Source of the DNA: Typha latifolia
Lineage: Eukaryota > Streptophyta > Magnoliopsida > Poales > Typhaceae
DNA length: 64,000 nt
Reading direction: 5' to 3'
Assembly (NCBI GenBank): GCA_019914945.1
Contig: CM034111.1
Coordinates: 868,001-932,000, forward strand
A model generated the notes under the pieces. That model ran no database searches, was not told where the DNA came from, and saw nothing but the letters and a program-made list of their open reading frames with translations. The position numbers and the translations under genes are program-made. This document shows positions 1 through 13,200 of this stretch, in pieces. Within the stretch, counting starts at the first letter, position 1, and each line of letters opens with the position of its first letter.

Positions 1-154
1 TTAGAACGTCCGTGGCAGCACGTTAATGTTGGTCGAGACATCACATCTTATACAAATACATCTTGAGATATAAGCAGGAGCAATAAATGAGCAGTTGATA
101 GGATAGGATATTATTAAATAAGCTCGAGTGCCAATCCATCCATGTGAATTTGAT

Positions 155-163
155 TATATAAAA
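155..163 (+). promoter_or_regulatory. TATA box of the TBL gene
   Basis: TATATAAAA lies about 110 bases before the ATG at 273 and only about 30 bases before an upstream in-frame ATG at 192. Transcription starting about 30 bases downstream would begin near 185-195. That leaves almost no leader for the ATG at 192 and supports the ATG at 273 as the start. Confidence 0.5.
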
Positions 164-272
164 ATTTTGCTGCTAATTCCAACAAAAAGGAATGCCATTT
201 CGATCTTTTTCAAGTCTTAGTATTAATTCATACCTTGGATTCCTGACCTCCTCCTGTCATGCAACTCTTTCA

Positions 273-2043
273 ATGAAGTCCCATTTGATCAAACTCCCCT
301 TGGGGAGATATCACAATCTTCATAGCCTTCGAAAATTAATCATCCCTTCAGTACTAATCTTTCTATTCCTTGCCATCATCACCTTATATGATTACCCTCT
401 TCTCCACCCTAATCAGCAAAATAGAAATTCTTTTTCTCCCTCGTCTTCATCATCATCTTCTTCTTCTTTTAACTCTAGTCCTTCTATTTATTTAGTGCGA
501 GAGTGTAACATCTCCAAAGGAGAATGGGTGCCAGACCAAGATGCACCATACTACACAAACATGACTTGTTTTGTGATCCAAGAGCATCAGAACTGCATGA
601 AGTACGGGAGGCCAAACCTGGAATTTTTGAAATGGAGGTGGAAGCCCCAGGGCTGCGAGCTTCCACGCTTCGATCCAGTTTGGTTTCTGAATCTTGCAAG
701 GAACAAATCCCTGGCATTTGTAGGAGATTCCTTGGCTAGGAACCATATGCAGTCATTGATGTGCCTCTTGTCCAAGGTAAGGCTTTGTTGCCATTTTATT
801 GCAATTATAATCTAGAAAGTATCTGGTCTGATATAAACTAACAAGAATGTCTGAAATTTCTCAGTATTTCATAAACTTTGCAGCATAAATAAAATGCTTG
901 GCAAAGTTAGATCTAATACTTCTGTGATACAGAGTAAACTTCACCTCAATTTAGTAACCGTATCATCAACTGGACGAGAAGAAGTTTGATATCAGACAGA
1001 ATTATGGAGACCTAACTTGAGTATCAAGCTGTGTAAAATTGTAAATTGCATAATGGTTGTTCAGAAGAGTTGAAATAACATAGACAACCTGATACTAATG
1101 CATGCAATTATGATTTACTAGTGACTTTCTGGCTAGTCTCTTTCAAATTTCATCATCTATGATTACGTTTTGTATTTACTGATGCTTGTTCAACATATGG
1201 AAGAAGATGAAAAGACCCAAACTAACTTGCTGCTGGGAAGCATAAGAAGATAAGTTCTTGAATTCTTTTCTCGTCATCCAGGTGGCGTACCCGGAGGACA
1301 TCTCCAACACGACAGACCAAAACTTCAGACATTTAGTCTACAGTAACTACAACTTCACCATCACCATATTCTGGTCACCATTTTTAATCAAAGCACACGA
1401 AGCAGACTCAGATGGCCCAAACCATACAGGCCTATGGAACCTCTACCTTGATGAAGTTGACAGCAACTGGGCATCCCGCATTAGCAAGTTCGACTACATA
1501 ATCATGTCCAGTGGCAACTGGTTCTCCCGACCATCAATGTTCTACGAGAAAGGGCAGATTATCGGGTGCCACTACTGCCTAGTCAACAACATTACTGACC
1601 TAACCCTGCGTTACTCTCACAGGATGGCCTTACGGACTGCATTCCAAGCCATTAATAAACATGCTGACTTCAAAGGGAAGATGATCCTAAGAACATTGTC
1701 ACCATCGCACTTTGAAAATGGTGAATGGAATAAGGGAGGGAATTGTGGCAGGACGAAGCCTTTTCAAAGCAATGAGACACAGTTAGAAGGGTGGGAGCAT
1801 GAGTTCTACAAGACCCAAGTTGATGAGTTCAGGAAAGCAGAGAAGGAAGCTAAACAGAAAGGACTCCAATTTATGTTAATGGATGCTACTGAAGCTATGT
1901 TGCTGAGGCCTGATGGGCACCCAAGCCGCTATGGGCATTGGGCACATGAGAATGTCACTCTCTATAATGATTGTGTTCACTGGTGTTTGCCAGGACCAAT
2001 AGATATGTGGAATGATTTGCTGCTTCAGATGTTAAGTATGTAA
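273..2043 (+). CDS. Trichome birefringence-like (TBL) polysaccharide O-acetyltransferase, AXY4/TBL19-22 type
   Basis: Two exons, 273-776 and 1282-2043, give 421 residues. The intron is GT-AG in phase 0. TBL proteins are Golgi type II membrane proteins that O-acetylate cell-wall polysaccharides; this subgroup includes xyloglucan and xylan acetyltransferases. The N-terminus has a basic stretch and one hydrophobic anchor (about residues 22-43), then a serine run typical of a flexible stem. The Cys-rich TBL domain begins near GEWVPDQDAPYY. The GDS motif (FVGDSLARNHMQSL, about residue 150) and the C-terminal DxxH motif (DCVHWCLPGPIDMW, Asp about 398) supply the expected Ser-His-Asp catalytic set. 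An in-frame ATG at 192 would add 27 residues, but the TATA position and the family's MK..LPLGR start favour 273. The exact substrate cannot be read from the sequence. Confidence 0.9.
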
Positions 2044-2390
2044 TGCCTAACCAGTCTATAATTGGGGAGCATCTGGAGAGACAGGATAGGAATAAGTTAC
2101 TAAAGCATTACATGTCTAAAATTTATCTGTTACTCAGACCATTAGGGATGATCATTATTCACCTTTGAAACTGTGTCCACTACAGACTGAATGTGCATAC
2201 TGTTAAATTTATTTTCTGGAGATGCTTATTTCCAACAATTCTTTGTAAATTGACATGTTATTAAGCAGAATATACATTTCTACTCTTGTGATGATGGTAA
2301 ATTATATAAAGAACACTACGAGACACAGGATACAACCTAATTGCAAGAGCATCAGATTGTACCGCAGCTTTGAGGACTAGCACCTGGACT
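2044..2390. other. Convergent 3' untranslated region between TBL and the acyl-activating enzyme gene
   Basis: This stretch separates two convergent stop codons. It is AT-rich with several AATAAA-like words and no coding signal, and must hold both 3' UTRs and polyadenylation sites. Confidence 0.5.
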
Positions 2391-5300
2391 TTAGAACTTA
2401 GCACGTTGATTCAATTGAAGGAATTCTTTTCGCAGAACTCTTCTCATGACTTTATTTGAAGCAGTTCGAGGAAGAGAAGGAACAGCAACAATAGATGAAA
2501 CCTACATAAAGGAGGAATGCTGATAAGTGATAACTACACAATAATATGTATCAGAAAGAAAGAGAAATTATAGTCAAGATAGAAAAGTACCCTAAATAAA
2601 GGATTCAGTTTCTTCTGCAAAGCAATGTTTAAATCCAGTTTTAACTGATCCAGATTTTTGTTTGTCGAACTCTGTTCTTTGAAAACGACAGCCACGAATA
2701 ACTGTTCAGGGCCACCCCCATAAGGTGGAACTCCAACTGCAGCAGTCTCAAGGATGGTATCATCAATTCCATTGCAGATCCGTTCGATCTCAACAGAACT
2801 TATCTGAGCAAGAATGACGATAGCAAGTGGGTTATGCTTAGTCATGATTATGGATTTACTATCTTCTGGTGGGATAAGTACCTTGATGCCACCAAGATTC
2901 ATGGTGTCATCAGCACGACCATGTGCCCGATAATATCCTTCAGCTGTACACTCAAATTCATCCCCATGCCTTCGAAGAGGCTGCATCATCAATCTATATT
3001 TTTACATAGAAAATTACAAATTCCTAGAGAAGACTACAAAGACTGAGACTACTAGCTACCTTGCCATTCCAAACTGGCATGCCTTTGAAATAGATGTCAT
3101 AATGATTAGCATTTAGCAATGTTATTGATGCTCCAAACATGGTCGGATCAAGGGCTAGCTCTCCAATCCCAGATGCATTGCCTGGCTACAAGAGTTAAAC
3201 ATAACCGAACTTAAATTTATAACTAGGCTCAACCTCTAATAACCTTAAAAGTTGAAATACATCGCAATGCAATTTTTCTCATTATCTCTCCATGGCCGCC
3301 TTTTTATTTTAGTCATGGATTTGAGGATCCAGGGAAGGGATGAACAATTTCATCACGTTTAGTGGGAGAATATGGGCGTCATTTCTGGACACTAATTAGG
3401 CATGCAAATCTGTTTGTGTATTGCTGCTCTGCAACTATGCCACCTGATCTCTAAATGCAATCTAGCCAAGAGGTAGCTATTGAAGTCATCTAGCACAAAA
3501 TCTATGCAAGATTCAGTAGATGAAAGAAGTAATAAACTACACTTACTAGCGGATTTCCATCAGCATCAAGAATAAATAGCCTGCAACCCATAGCTGGTGT
3601 ACTGAATGCAGCCAATGCCTGGGCCTGTAATAGTGAACCAGAAACAAATGCACCTCCAATTTCTGTGCCTCCACAGTACTCAATGACAGGCTTGTAGTGA
3701 GCTCTTCCCATCAACCATAGGTACTCATCTATGCTAGATGCCTCCCCAGTGGAGCTAAAGCATCTACGCATGTCAAAGAATAAAAAGAGGAAAAGAAAGC
3801 ATAAGGAAAACAACAGAGGAGACATAATACAATTAGTTGGGAATTATGATTCACAGCATTCCCATGGTGGAACATGCTAAAAGATGCACAATCAAGATCT
3901 TACCGAATAGTAGACCAATCAAGTCCTGCAGTGCAATTTGTATTCTTCCAAACACGGACTATACTTGGAACTACACCAAGCATTGTTACCTTAGCATCCT
4001 GACAGTTAAACATAACTTGTTATTACAAGAATAGGACGTGTGAAGAATATGTCAAAATTAAAGAAAATTCAGGACGTAGACTTCCTATATTGCATGTAAG
4101 AAAGAAGAAACATACTGCACCTGCACAAACTTTGCAAAACCTGAACCAAGGGGGGAGCCATTATATAAAGCCATGGAAGCTCCATTAAGCAAAGTAGCAT
4201 AAACAAGCCAAGGACCCATCATCCATCCAAGGTTAGTTGGCCATGCAACAACATCACCTTTACGAATGTCCATATGACACCATGCATCAGCAGCAGCCTT
4301 AAGAGGAGTTGCATGTGTCCATGGAATTGCCTTTGGTTCTCCTATACAGAACCCACAAAACAATAGAAACCAATTTAACATCTGCTGATAAATAAAATAA
4401 TTTGGTTTTTAAAAAGCTTATAATAGCACAAAAAACTAATGAGGTCAATATAAAGTAAACAGAATATTGATTAGATAATGTATAAATCTAGAAATCTCAT
4501 CATGCAAGCATGCATTTTAGCAGGTGCAACTAATTAGAGAAAATAAACTTCTTCTAAATGTCACTAACAACTGATATTAGTATAAAGGTCATTGACACAA
4601 AAAAGGAACTACTAAATAAAGTTATGATCTATAAAGCAATCCTAATGAAGTCATTTAGGTCTTGTTTGGTTTGAGACTAAGCCCTGAACTCAATTAGTTA
4701 GGCTCATTTCTTAGTCTTAAATTTTTAAAGACTAAACTTAATTAGATATAAAAAAGATAAAAAGATATTTAGTTATTGAACCAGTTTAAGATTTCTGAAC
4801 CAGTCCAGAAAGGTTCCCTAAACTCAAACCAAATAAGGCCTTAAAATTTTAAACCAACTCTTTATGGTGTTTTTCTTTAATTGAGTACCTACTGTACAAA
4901 TGTTCATACTCATCTGAAAGCTGCTTCTCTTCAATTTTTCAAACAAAACTATTACTCATACAATCTGATTTTCACTTCATCTACTCACATGAAAATTTTG
5001 TAATATTGGCTTTCTGTTCTTCTACTATCAGGGAGCTACTTCCTGTACTGCACAAATGCATTTTAGTAGTTTGACATCTACAGAATCTTAAAAAGTTAAT
5101 TCTCAGTTGTTGGCACAATCAGTAAATCTAGATCTTGCACAACCGATGGTAAGGAGAATGTGACTGGCTCAAAGCTCATATCACTTCAGTGCAACAATCA
5201 TCTGTTCAATATCTCTATAATACTTAATGTGTTCCTCAAATTAAATCTTTCTTTAGTTGTGGTTTGCCTTGCCTAACTGATAAAATCAATTCAACAAACT

Positions 5301-8300
5301 TAGTTGCACGGAGAATAGGCTAATTTCACCTTATTTTTAAATCCGGTCCCTTCAATTCTATTCTAACCAATTTCCTTTGAGATAAAAGTTCTAACATTTG
5401 ATGTTCAAATAAATCAGTGTTATCACAAAGACAAGGTTCAATGGACTTTGCAACTTTAGGAACAATAATGCTTACCTGTAGTTCCTGATGAAAAGAGAAT
5501 ATTTGTGAATGCCTCTATAGGTTGTTGTACTGCTGTATAATCATTTGCTCTGCAGTTTCCAACATTACAATACACATTCAGAACTTTCTAGGATTCTGCA
5601 TTGGAGAAGTTCTTTAGGAGTATATACTACAATAATTTGAGAAACTTCATTATATGTTTGACATTCATGACAAACATAAAATAATATATATAAGTTCTAA
5701 TTTGTAAGGAGATTATATATTATCTCTAGTATCTAAAAGTTTTGAACGAAAAAAGTTTAAAGGATAAAAGATATCTTAGTAACTGACAACCTATCAGACT
5801 GTATGACTTTTTTACAATAGAACATCTTATATTCTTATTTACTACCAAAATACCATGATACAACATTAGTTTCATTGCAAGCCCTTCAGATGTCTTTGGC
5901 TACTATTTGACACCATGTTATGGAGCATTGACCTCAAGGTGTTCTAACTTCTAAGTATATTCAGGGAAAAGAACAAAATATAGGACTCAAGTAAAATCTA
6001 GGAAGATCAGAAATGTAGCAGGGCAATGTTGGTAATAGTGCTTCATCTGGTCCAGATAAATCATAAATCATAAATGTTTCCAGACCCACTCTACTACAAC
6101 TTTCGAGGGCTCACATTCTTTATCATTTACCACATCAGAGAAGGTGGAGAAGACTGGAGTGAGAAAAAGGTAAAAGAGATACTGGTTCACATGCAAAATG
6201 TAATCTTCATATGGAACCAAAAGATTAATTCCTCCAAATATAATTGAGTGTTATTTCACATTATGTAAAAGTTGAACAATGTGCTTATCCTGACCTCACC
6301 CTACAGCTCATAAACTTTCAAAGATATTTAGATTACAAAATTAACCAAGATACTATAAAGAGCTGCACAATGAAATACTTCAGGTAAATCTGAGGTTAAA
6401 AAAAGAACAGAAACATCATTCTTTTGGAACAATTAATACGAAATGGAAAATAGAAGATTCTCAAAGGATTTCATACTCAGTATTATTTACTCTTCCCAAG
6501 AAGTCATGCCAAGATATATCACCATCACGTAATCCCGCAATGACGGTGGAGTTTCTCGTAGGAATCACAATAGCAAGAGGAGCACATGCATCAATAACTC
6601 GACTGAAGAGACCAAAACAACAACATGAGGAAGGGTTATAGTTGTGGAAATGGCATAGGCAAATTTCAGGCCATTACGATCACCTATATAGGGGCAATTC
6701 TTTGGCACCACGAATTATATATTCCTGAAAAGAGAAAATTAATCAGTCAATAAGGGTCCTATAGTGTACGTGCAAGTTCATAATGCTAGAAGATGAATAA
6801 TCTGAAAAACATGAGAAGTAGAGAGTCAAATCTTCTAGTACAAAACAAACTGAAGTTTTCAATGATTACAAATGGCAATCACCACTTCTATTCCTTCTTG
6901 TGTTGCATCAAATTAAACAGAAAAGAAAGATAGAAAAAAATGTCAATGATACAGGAGGCTAAATTCTCATGAAACAACTTCTAAAATGACATGGAATATT
7001 GATACTCAACATATGATGAATATTTCCCTAATATGAGAAAAGTATAAAATCACCATCATGCACAACTATGCAAGAGAAAATTTTCCTAGGTCATTTCGCG
7101 ATCATAGAAGCTACATGATTTAAGTTTAAACAAAACTAAAAGAGGTATGCTGATTTTGCATGAACATAGGCAAGTCTAAGCCATCTATACAAGTAAGTTA
7201 AATTTTAGAGATAAAAGCTTTAATTTGAGTCAATTACCAAAAATACTTTAAAAGTTCAGCCATAAAAAACACTAACCTGGGTAAAAATTGCTTTTGCATT
7301 TGAAATTTTGAGTCTGGTCAATATTTCAGTAGGAGCAAAACTATCTGCAATAGATACAACTACAAAGCCTGCTAATACTATAGCAAGGTAGATAATGACA
7401 GAAGTCACATTCATTGGCATATCTATTGCAACAGCAGATCCTTTTGCCAAGCCCAATGTATCAAGTGCATTTGCCACAAGACTGCATAAGAAAATATCAA
7501 TGTGATTTCTCACCAAATTAACCGACGAAATCTTAAAGTTTTGTCTCTGCACAAGAAACAAATTTGTAGGATTGGGAGAGAAAGTATGGCCTCCCATCAA
7601 GGAAAGCATGCACTTCTAAAAACTAAATCTAGATGGAACCATGAATAATTTGAACATACCAGATTTCTGCTCTCAGTTCCTTAAGGGTCATACGATTGAT
7701 AGTCGAATCATCAGAATGTTCATCTCTCCATATAACCATGACATCATCCAAATCTCTTTTATCATTCACAATTAAGCAATTTTCCGCAGAATTTACATAA
7801 GCACCTGGCAGCCATTGACCTCCAGGATATGAAGCATGTTCACGTAAAATGCATGAAGGATGCACACTAAATCTTATATTCATTTCCTCAAATATCATAT
7901 TCCAATAATCCTGTAATAAAACCACATTAACAAACAATTGGACTTCCATTGAACTAAACAGTAAATAGTAGGATGTTTTCAGTAAAAACCTCAGGGTTAG
8001 ACATGGAAAATTTCTGAAAGTCGGGGAAGCTTGCAACTGGATTCTCATATCCTGACCCAAGGAATTCTTTCCCACGCCTCTCTAGTATCCGGCCAATATT
8101 TGTCTCGACTGCATTACCTCTGTATATTTATATTTTAGCCATAACAAAATTTCAGGGAACAGTTACTATAGAAAATCAATAGAAAATAGAAAAATGAAGT
8201 AACCAAGATTGATCCATGAACGACTTGATGCCATGTGTTAGCAGAAGAAGTGCATAACCTATCTGGATCAGTTTCACCCAGATGAGATCATTCTACTATT

Positions 8301-8812
8301 TACCAATTGGTCGTGCTGTTATACAGTTATTCCAATGAGAAATTCTTTTGTTCCCCACTGAGACAACTCAGTTTGTAGTTCCAATCCTCCACTCTAATCT
8401 GATATTAATTGGATTTATCCCTTCTACTCTCTTAATTAGATATCCTAGTAGTGGGTTTCTTCTCCAGTTCTCTAGTCCCAATACGATCAAACCCCTAAAT
8501 TAAGTGACCAAAACGAATGCTCTATTGCTATAAAGAAAGGGAGAGTGGAAACTACAAGTCGGGAAACCAAGCCGGCGGAGTAGATGAATCGTAATCCTTG
8601 TAGCATCCGTAGTACATCATCTGATGGAGCGGGAATGGAAGATTAGGGTTCAGGAAATGCCGTGAGATTTCCTTCCATGCCTCGGTGCCCGAGCTCCCAT
8701 GCTCCCGGAGTATCCGACCGAGCTCCACGTGGAGCCTCTCCGCCTCGTCGGATGTCACACCGACGGCTGCGATCTCCTCTGCCGTGATTTGATCCGCTGC
8801 CTTGTACGCCAT
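2391..8812 (-). CDS. Probable peroxisomal acyl-activating enzyme, AAE17/AAE18 type
   Basis: Fourteen minus-strand exons: 8556-8812, 7990-8119, 7660-7910, 7277-7481, 6684-6724, 6477-6602, 5476-5549, 4121-4341, 3904-3998, 3547-3763, 3060-3185, 2882-2980, 2591-2803 and 2391-2501. Phases close and give 721 residues, close to the usual length. The family belongs to the ATP/AMP-forming adenylate superfamily, which activates carboxylic acids to acyl-CoA; AtAAE18 is known for acting on 2,4-DB. Visible features are the family-specific N-terminus ([19 protein letters not shown]), the acetyl-CoA-synthetase-like region with [13 protein letters not shown], the P-loop-like AMP-binding motif [16 protein letters not shown] formed across exons 7 and 8, [10 protein letters not shown], and the C-terminal lysine motif in [13 protein letters not shown]. 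The C-terminus is -AKF, not a canonical SKL-type peroxisomal signal. Intron 7 carries a MITE. Confidence 0.92.
4658..4840. mobile_element. Tourist-like (PIF/Harbinger) MITE in an intron of the AAE gene
   Basis: The 183-bp element starts GGTCTTGTTTGGTTTGAG and ends CTCAAACCAAATAAGGCC. The reverse complement of the end matches the start at 16 of 18 bases. TTA directly precedes (4655-4657) and follows (4841-4843) the element, the 3-bp TTA/TAA target duplication typical of Tourist/PIF-Harbinger MITEs. It is AT-rich, has no ORF, and sits between exons 7 and 8. Confidence 0.88.
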
Positions 8813-9208
8813 TCTCGCTCTCTAATCGGAGAAGAGAAGAGGAGTGATGCTCATAACTACCTCTTTCTCGGAATTGCCTTCCTGGACTGGTAGGTGGACG
8901 GATAAAATTACGTGAATCGGAAGAATAAATAAACAAAAATATCGTCCGAGACGAGTAAAGGAAAAAAAATTCTGAAAATTTTTTTGCGTTTCACACCTTA
9001 CATTATGTTTATTTCATATTTCCAGTTTACACCCTATCTTTTCACTATTACCAACTTAATACCTACTCTTTTTAGGGCGAGTTGGGCCTTATCCTTTTCA
9101 CTGGGCCGGATATTAAAGAAGAAGAGCCCAAAACTTGAAAACTAATGCTCGAAATCTTAAAATTTCTCTCGTCTTTAAAAAAAAATTTAAAAAAAAATCT
9201 TAATTTGG

Positions 9209-9352
9209 TCAGCTGGCTTGCACACTATCTAAGTGGTTTGCACTATGGAACGTGGAAACTGATATATTAGTTGCCAGCCCATTGCAATCCGTTGACTCTG
9301 ATCATTGAATCATGGTATGATGCTTGAACAGTGAAGTCAAAATGTTTACAAT
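9209..9352 (+). repeat. Degenerate dispersed repeat, copy 1
   Basis: The segment starts GGCTTGCACACTATCTAAGT and matches a second copy at 10022 over about 45 bases. It then matches again around CATTGCAATCCGTTGACT and near GTGAAGTCAAA, with a deletion between. It is non-coding here. The parent element was not recognised. Confidence 0.5.
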
Positions 9353-10021
9353 TTATTAAGTGATCCTTTTCTTATTCCAGTTTTTCCTTCTCCTTTGCCG
9401 AAGGTGTTTCAGTGATTAGGATAAGACTGCATACATCTTCTCTATACCGACGACGTCTTCTTGGGGACAAAGAAATAAACTTTTGATAGGTTTGGAGATT
9501 CTGAAAATTGGCAGCTGAGAAAGAATAGCTTTCATGATGTCTTGTAGCAAAAAGGGGAGGGGGGAAGGAGCACTACTTCATGCTTTCACTTCCATCTCCT
9601 ACTGAATCTTAATAAAAGCTTATTCCTACGTGTTATATTCTTGCTTTGGCCCACTCATATATATCTGCTCTTTTAACTTCATGACCACCTGACCAACCAC
9701 TTCCTTCTGTTCCTCAAGAATGGAATACTATAGATGCTGCTATCCTTCTCAGCTAAGAAACTAAAAAGAAGCAGCACAAATAGTACTCTTTTTACTCACT
9801 TTGTTCAAAAAAAAAAAAATTTTGGGTTGATAAAATACAATTTCATTCCTGCGATTTTCTGAACCCGTGTTTAATATTTTATGTTTTAATACTCTCTTGA
9901 TTTGATTAGAATGGATGAAAGTTTTATATTTTTAAACAAGATATGAATCTTATAGGAGTTTTATATTATATATAAATTGGTGCAATGTATGTAAAGAAAA
10001 GGTTGATATTAAGATTGGAAA

Positions 10022-10232
10022 TGGCTTGCCCATTATCCAAGTGGCTCTCACTGTGGAACATGGGAATGGAGCATTGGAGTTTGTCAGGCAGGCCAACTGC
10101 ATTGCAATTAGTTGACTTCGATCATCCTCTCATTGGAGAGTTGTTGCTTTCTTTGATGAACCCCAACGAGGTCTTGCTATCATGCCATAACTTTGAGCAT
10201 GTGAAATCAATTGTTGTGAAGTCAAATGCCTA
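10022..10232 (+). repeat. Degenerate dispersed repeat, copy 2, with a small open frame
   Basis: This is the longer relative of the repeat at 9209, starting GGCTTGCCCATTATCCAAGT. An 82-codon frame (9985-10233) runs through it, including MACPLSKWLSLWNMG and ending CHNFEHVKSIVVKSNA. I recognise no family. Because copy 1 is broken and this one open, it may be a fragment of a transposon protein or of a captured gene. Frame survival by chance is also possible. Confidence 0.45.
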
Positions 10233-13200
10233 GGAAATTAACTATTCCACCACAATTACATCACTCTACTTAATATTTAATTAACCCCTTACTTAAACTT
10301 CCAAGATTCCAATAGACTGCTAGAAAAATAATCTATCCTCTCTCTTGTTGGTTGGAGAGGAGACCCATCAACTCTTTCTTCTCGCTTATCTAGAGACAAA
10401 GGAAGATTAAAAAAAGAAAAGAAAAGTGCATTTATTCTCTTCGTTTTATTTTCACTAGAATATCAATTTATGAAAAGGTGCATCATTTTTATAATATTTG
10501 ATTTCTAAGTCCACTACTATGGAAAATATAAAATAAAAAGGTTAGGGGGGAGGGAGCTTTTATTCGGTGGGGGGACCTTCTATTCTCAGATCCACACGGA
10601 ATAGCCGCGGGGAAGATGATTTTATTCTTACTATTTGCTCAGATAAGTGATGTTTATTCCGAGTAGGATAAGATTGAGATTAATGCCCATGCATTTATCT
10701 TGTAGTTTGCGTAAGAAAACAACCCGAGTCCATCAGTCACTCGGATACGATTAGATTCACCCCATGTTTGTTTGTTTGATCCCTCAACTGTTACAACTTT
10801 TCTCTCACGTTAGATAATTAATTTATCTAAAAACTTAATATAATATGAGCATCTTTAATCATCTGAGATTAAAGCTAATTAGGTGCCCAAGTGTTAATTA
10901 ATTTAGACACATTAGTTATAGCCTACAATAACCTTCACGAGGAATGATTCTCTTGGATATGGGAAGAACAACAACAACAACACGTAAGCTAATATAAAAT
11001 TATATTATTATTGTTAGGCAAATACTTTAATGCATCTTTAAAAATTAAAATTTTAATCCAAACTGTTATAATAGTCAGTTTTTATATTTTAAAATTATAT
11101 TACGTAAGAAAAAAATTATATTAATTAAAAAGATTTAATTATATGTGACTAACTTCCTAATTTTCTTATTATATCCTTAAATATCTTAACCATTAAATTT
11201 TCGTGATAAATAATTAACTTTTCGGAATAAGCGTTCTACGTATTTTTCTTCCGTTGAGATATAATTAAGGCTGCAATCTATCGTCCAAATTGAGCGTACG
11301 TCACTTCGTCAGGCCGCATTAGGACGCGTGGCAGACGTAGGTGGTCCAGCTCCAGCCGGCAGAAAGAAATAAGTTGACTAAATAGCCCATGTAGCTTACT
11401 TACGTTACCAACCCAATTCGTGTTTCACTAACCATGGATGGATAAGATTAGTGCAACCGAGGGTGCAGAGGATCAACCAGTTCGTATGTTTGTAAGCCGT
11501 TTTAGATTAAACCTTTTGAGGTGGATCCCGCATTTAAGGCCACACAAAGGGTATCTTATATTAATATTTAAGATTAGTTACTTCTAAATCCCTTAAATTA
11601 TAATCCATTTTCAAGCCCTTGTTATTTTTAAAAACATTTTGATTATTCGTCTCTCTAATATCTCTCATATGTTAACATTGTAAACACAAAACATCAAATA
11701 ATAGTTTTATTCAAAATTTTTTAAATTTTGAGTTTTTGAAACAAAAGTAAAATAGGTCATAAAGAGTCTTCAATTCGTCACGTTATCGGTAACAATTTGA
11801 CCCCTGAATTTTTCGTTTTGATATAATTAACATAAAATATTAAATATCAAATACATATAAATTTAGCAAACTTAATCTCTACAAATAATAATAAACACAT
11901 TATCAGTAACAAAATTAATATCCACTATTTAAATAAGCAAATAAAAATTTGTAATTATTCAAAAAAAAATTATGTCAGTAAATGAATATCTGATATTTGT
12001 ACACGCATATGAAGAATTATATTTAACACGTATCCGTATTCGAGTTTTTTACTCTTATCCTAATTCATATTTTAATTATTTTTTTAAAAAATTCTACCCA
12101 TATTTAAACTCGTATGTGGGTAGGATAAATTTTGTTTATGCAAATCAAATTGAATAGCGAGTCGGTCTGGAATTATTAGTCCAAACCTATTTTGACCTCT
12201 AGAATTAAGACAAAGGTCGGTGATTCAAACTCTTTTGATTTCATATTCTTTTGATTGTTATATGCATATTTTACAATCGTTTTTAGAATTATGTAAATTG
12301 TAAACTCTTTTGCGTTTTGGAATACAAATATCTTCATAATATTAATTTTTTTTATCAATATCTTTTGAATAAATCTGCAAATCATATTTCTCTTAAATTT
12401 ATTGAAAGACCAATTTACTCTTTTCGGTGATCCATCGGAAATTTTACATATTTGTGGATTAATATAATATATTATTATATCCCAAATAAAATAAATACAA
12501 TAGTCCGTATTAAAATAATTAATAATTCAGGGGTCTATTGTGTTAAAATATCATTATTATTATCTACTCCATTTCATACGGCAGCCAGTCCAACATCATC
12601 CACATGTTCTAGTGAGCTGATTGGACCTCTACCCCGGATAAGATAATCCTACGAGAATTAGTTGGAATCATTTTTGCCCGCTTGTATCAGATTTCATACA
12701 AGCCGGATTGCAAAGAATCACTTGCCCTCCGGGTAGTAGTCTGTGGGTGTGAGTCAATGACCCTTTGAGGACAAACAGCCAGCCACATGGTTGACAATAT
12801 CTGAAAGATCGAAAGGGGTAGTTTGGGAAACCAATTTATAGTCTAAGTCCCTCGAGGGCAATCGTGTAATTTGAAGCTTCGGGCCGATCAATTAACCCTT
12901 TATCTACTCAGATTCCATTGGTCGCTACGAGCGACTGCCCGCCATGATGCTAGATGGCAATGGCTCGTCATTTCGAACAGACATTTACATATAGCACCTT
13001 ACATCTCACTGAATAGTGAAAATAAAAGTTTTAAATAAAAAACCACTTATATACAATACAGGGTGTTGTAAGAAAATCTCTCCCTGTCTCTTTTTTGTTT
13101 GTAACTTTTATCGAAACTTTTGAGAAGGTATACTTTAAATATATTCCTCTATTGTTAAAAAAATAAAAATAAAATTTATTAGCTAATAATATAAAATTAA

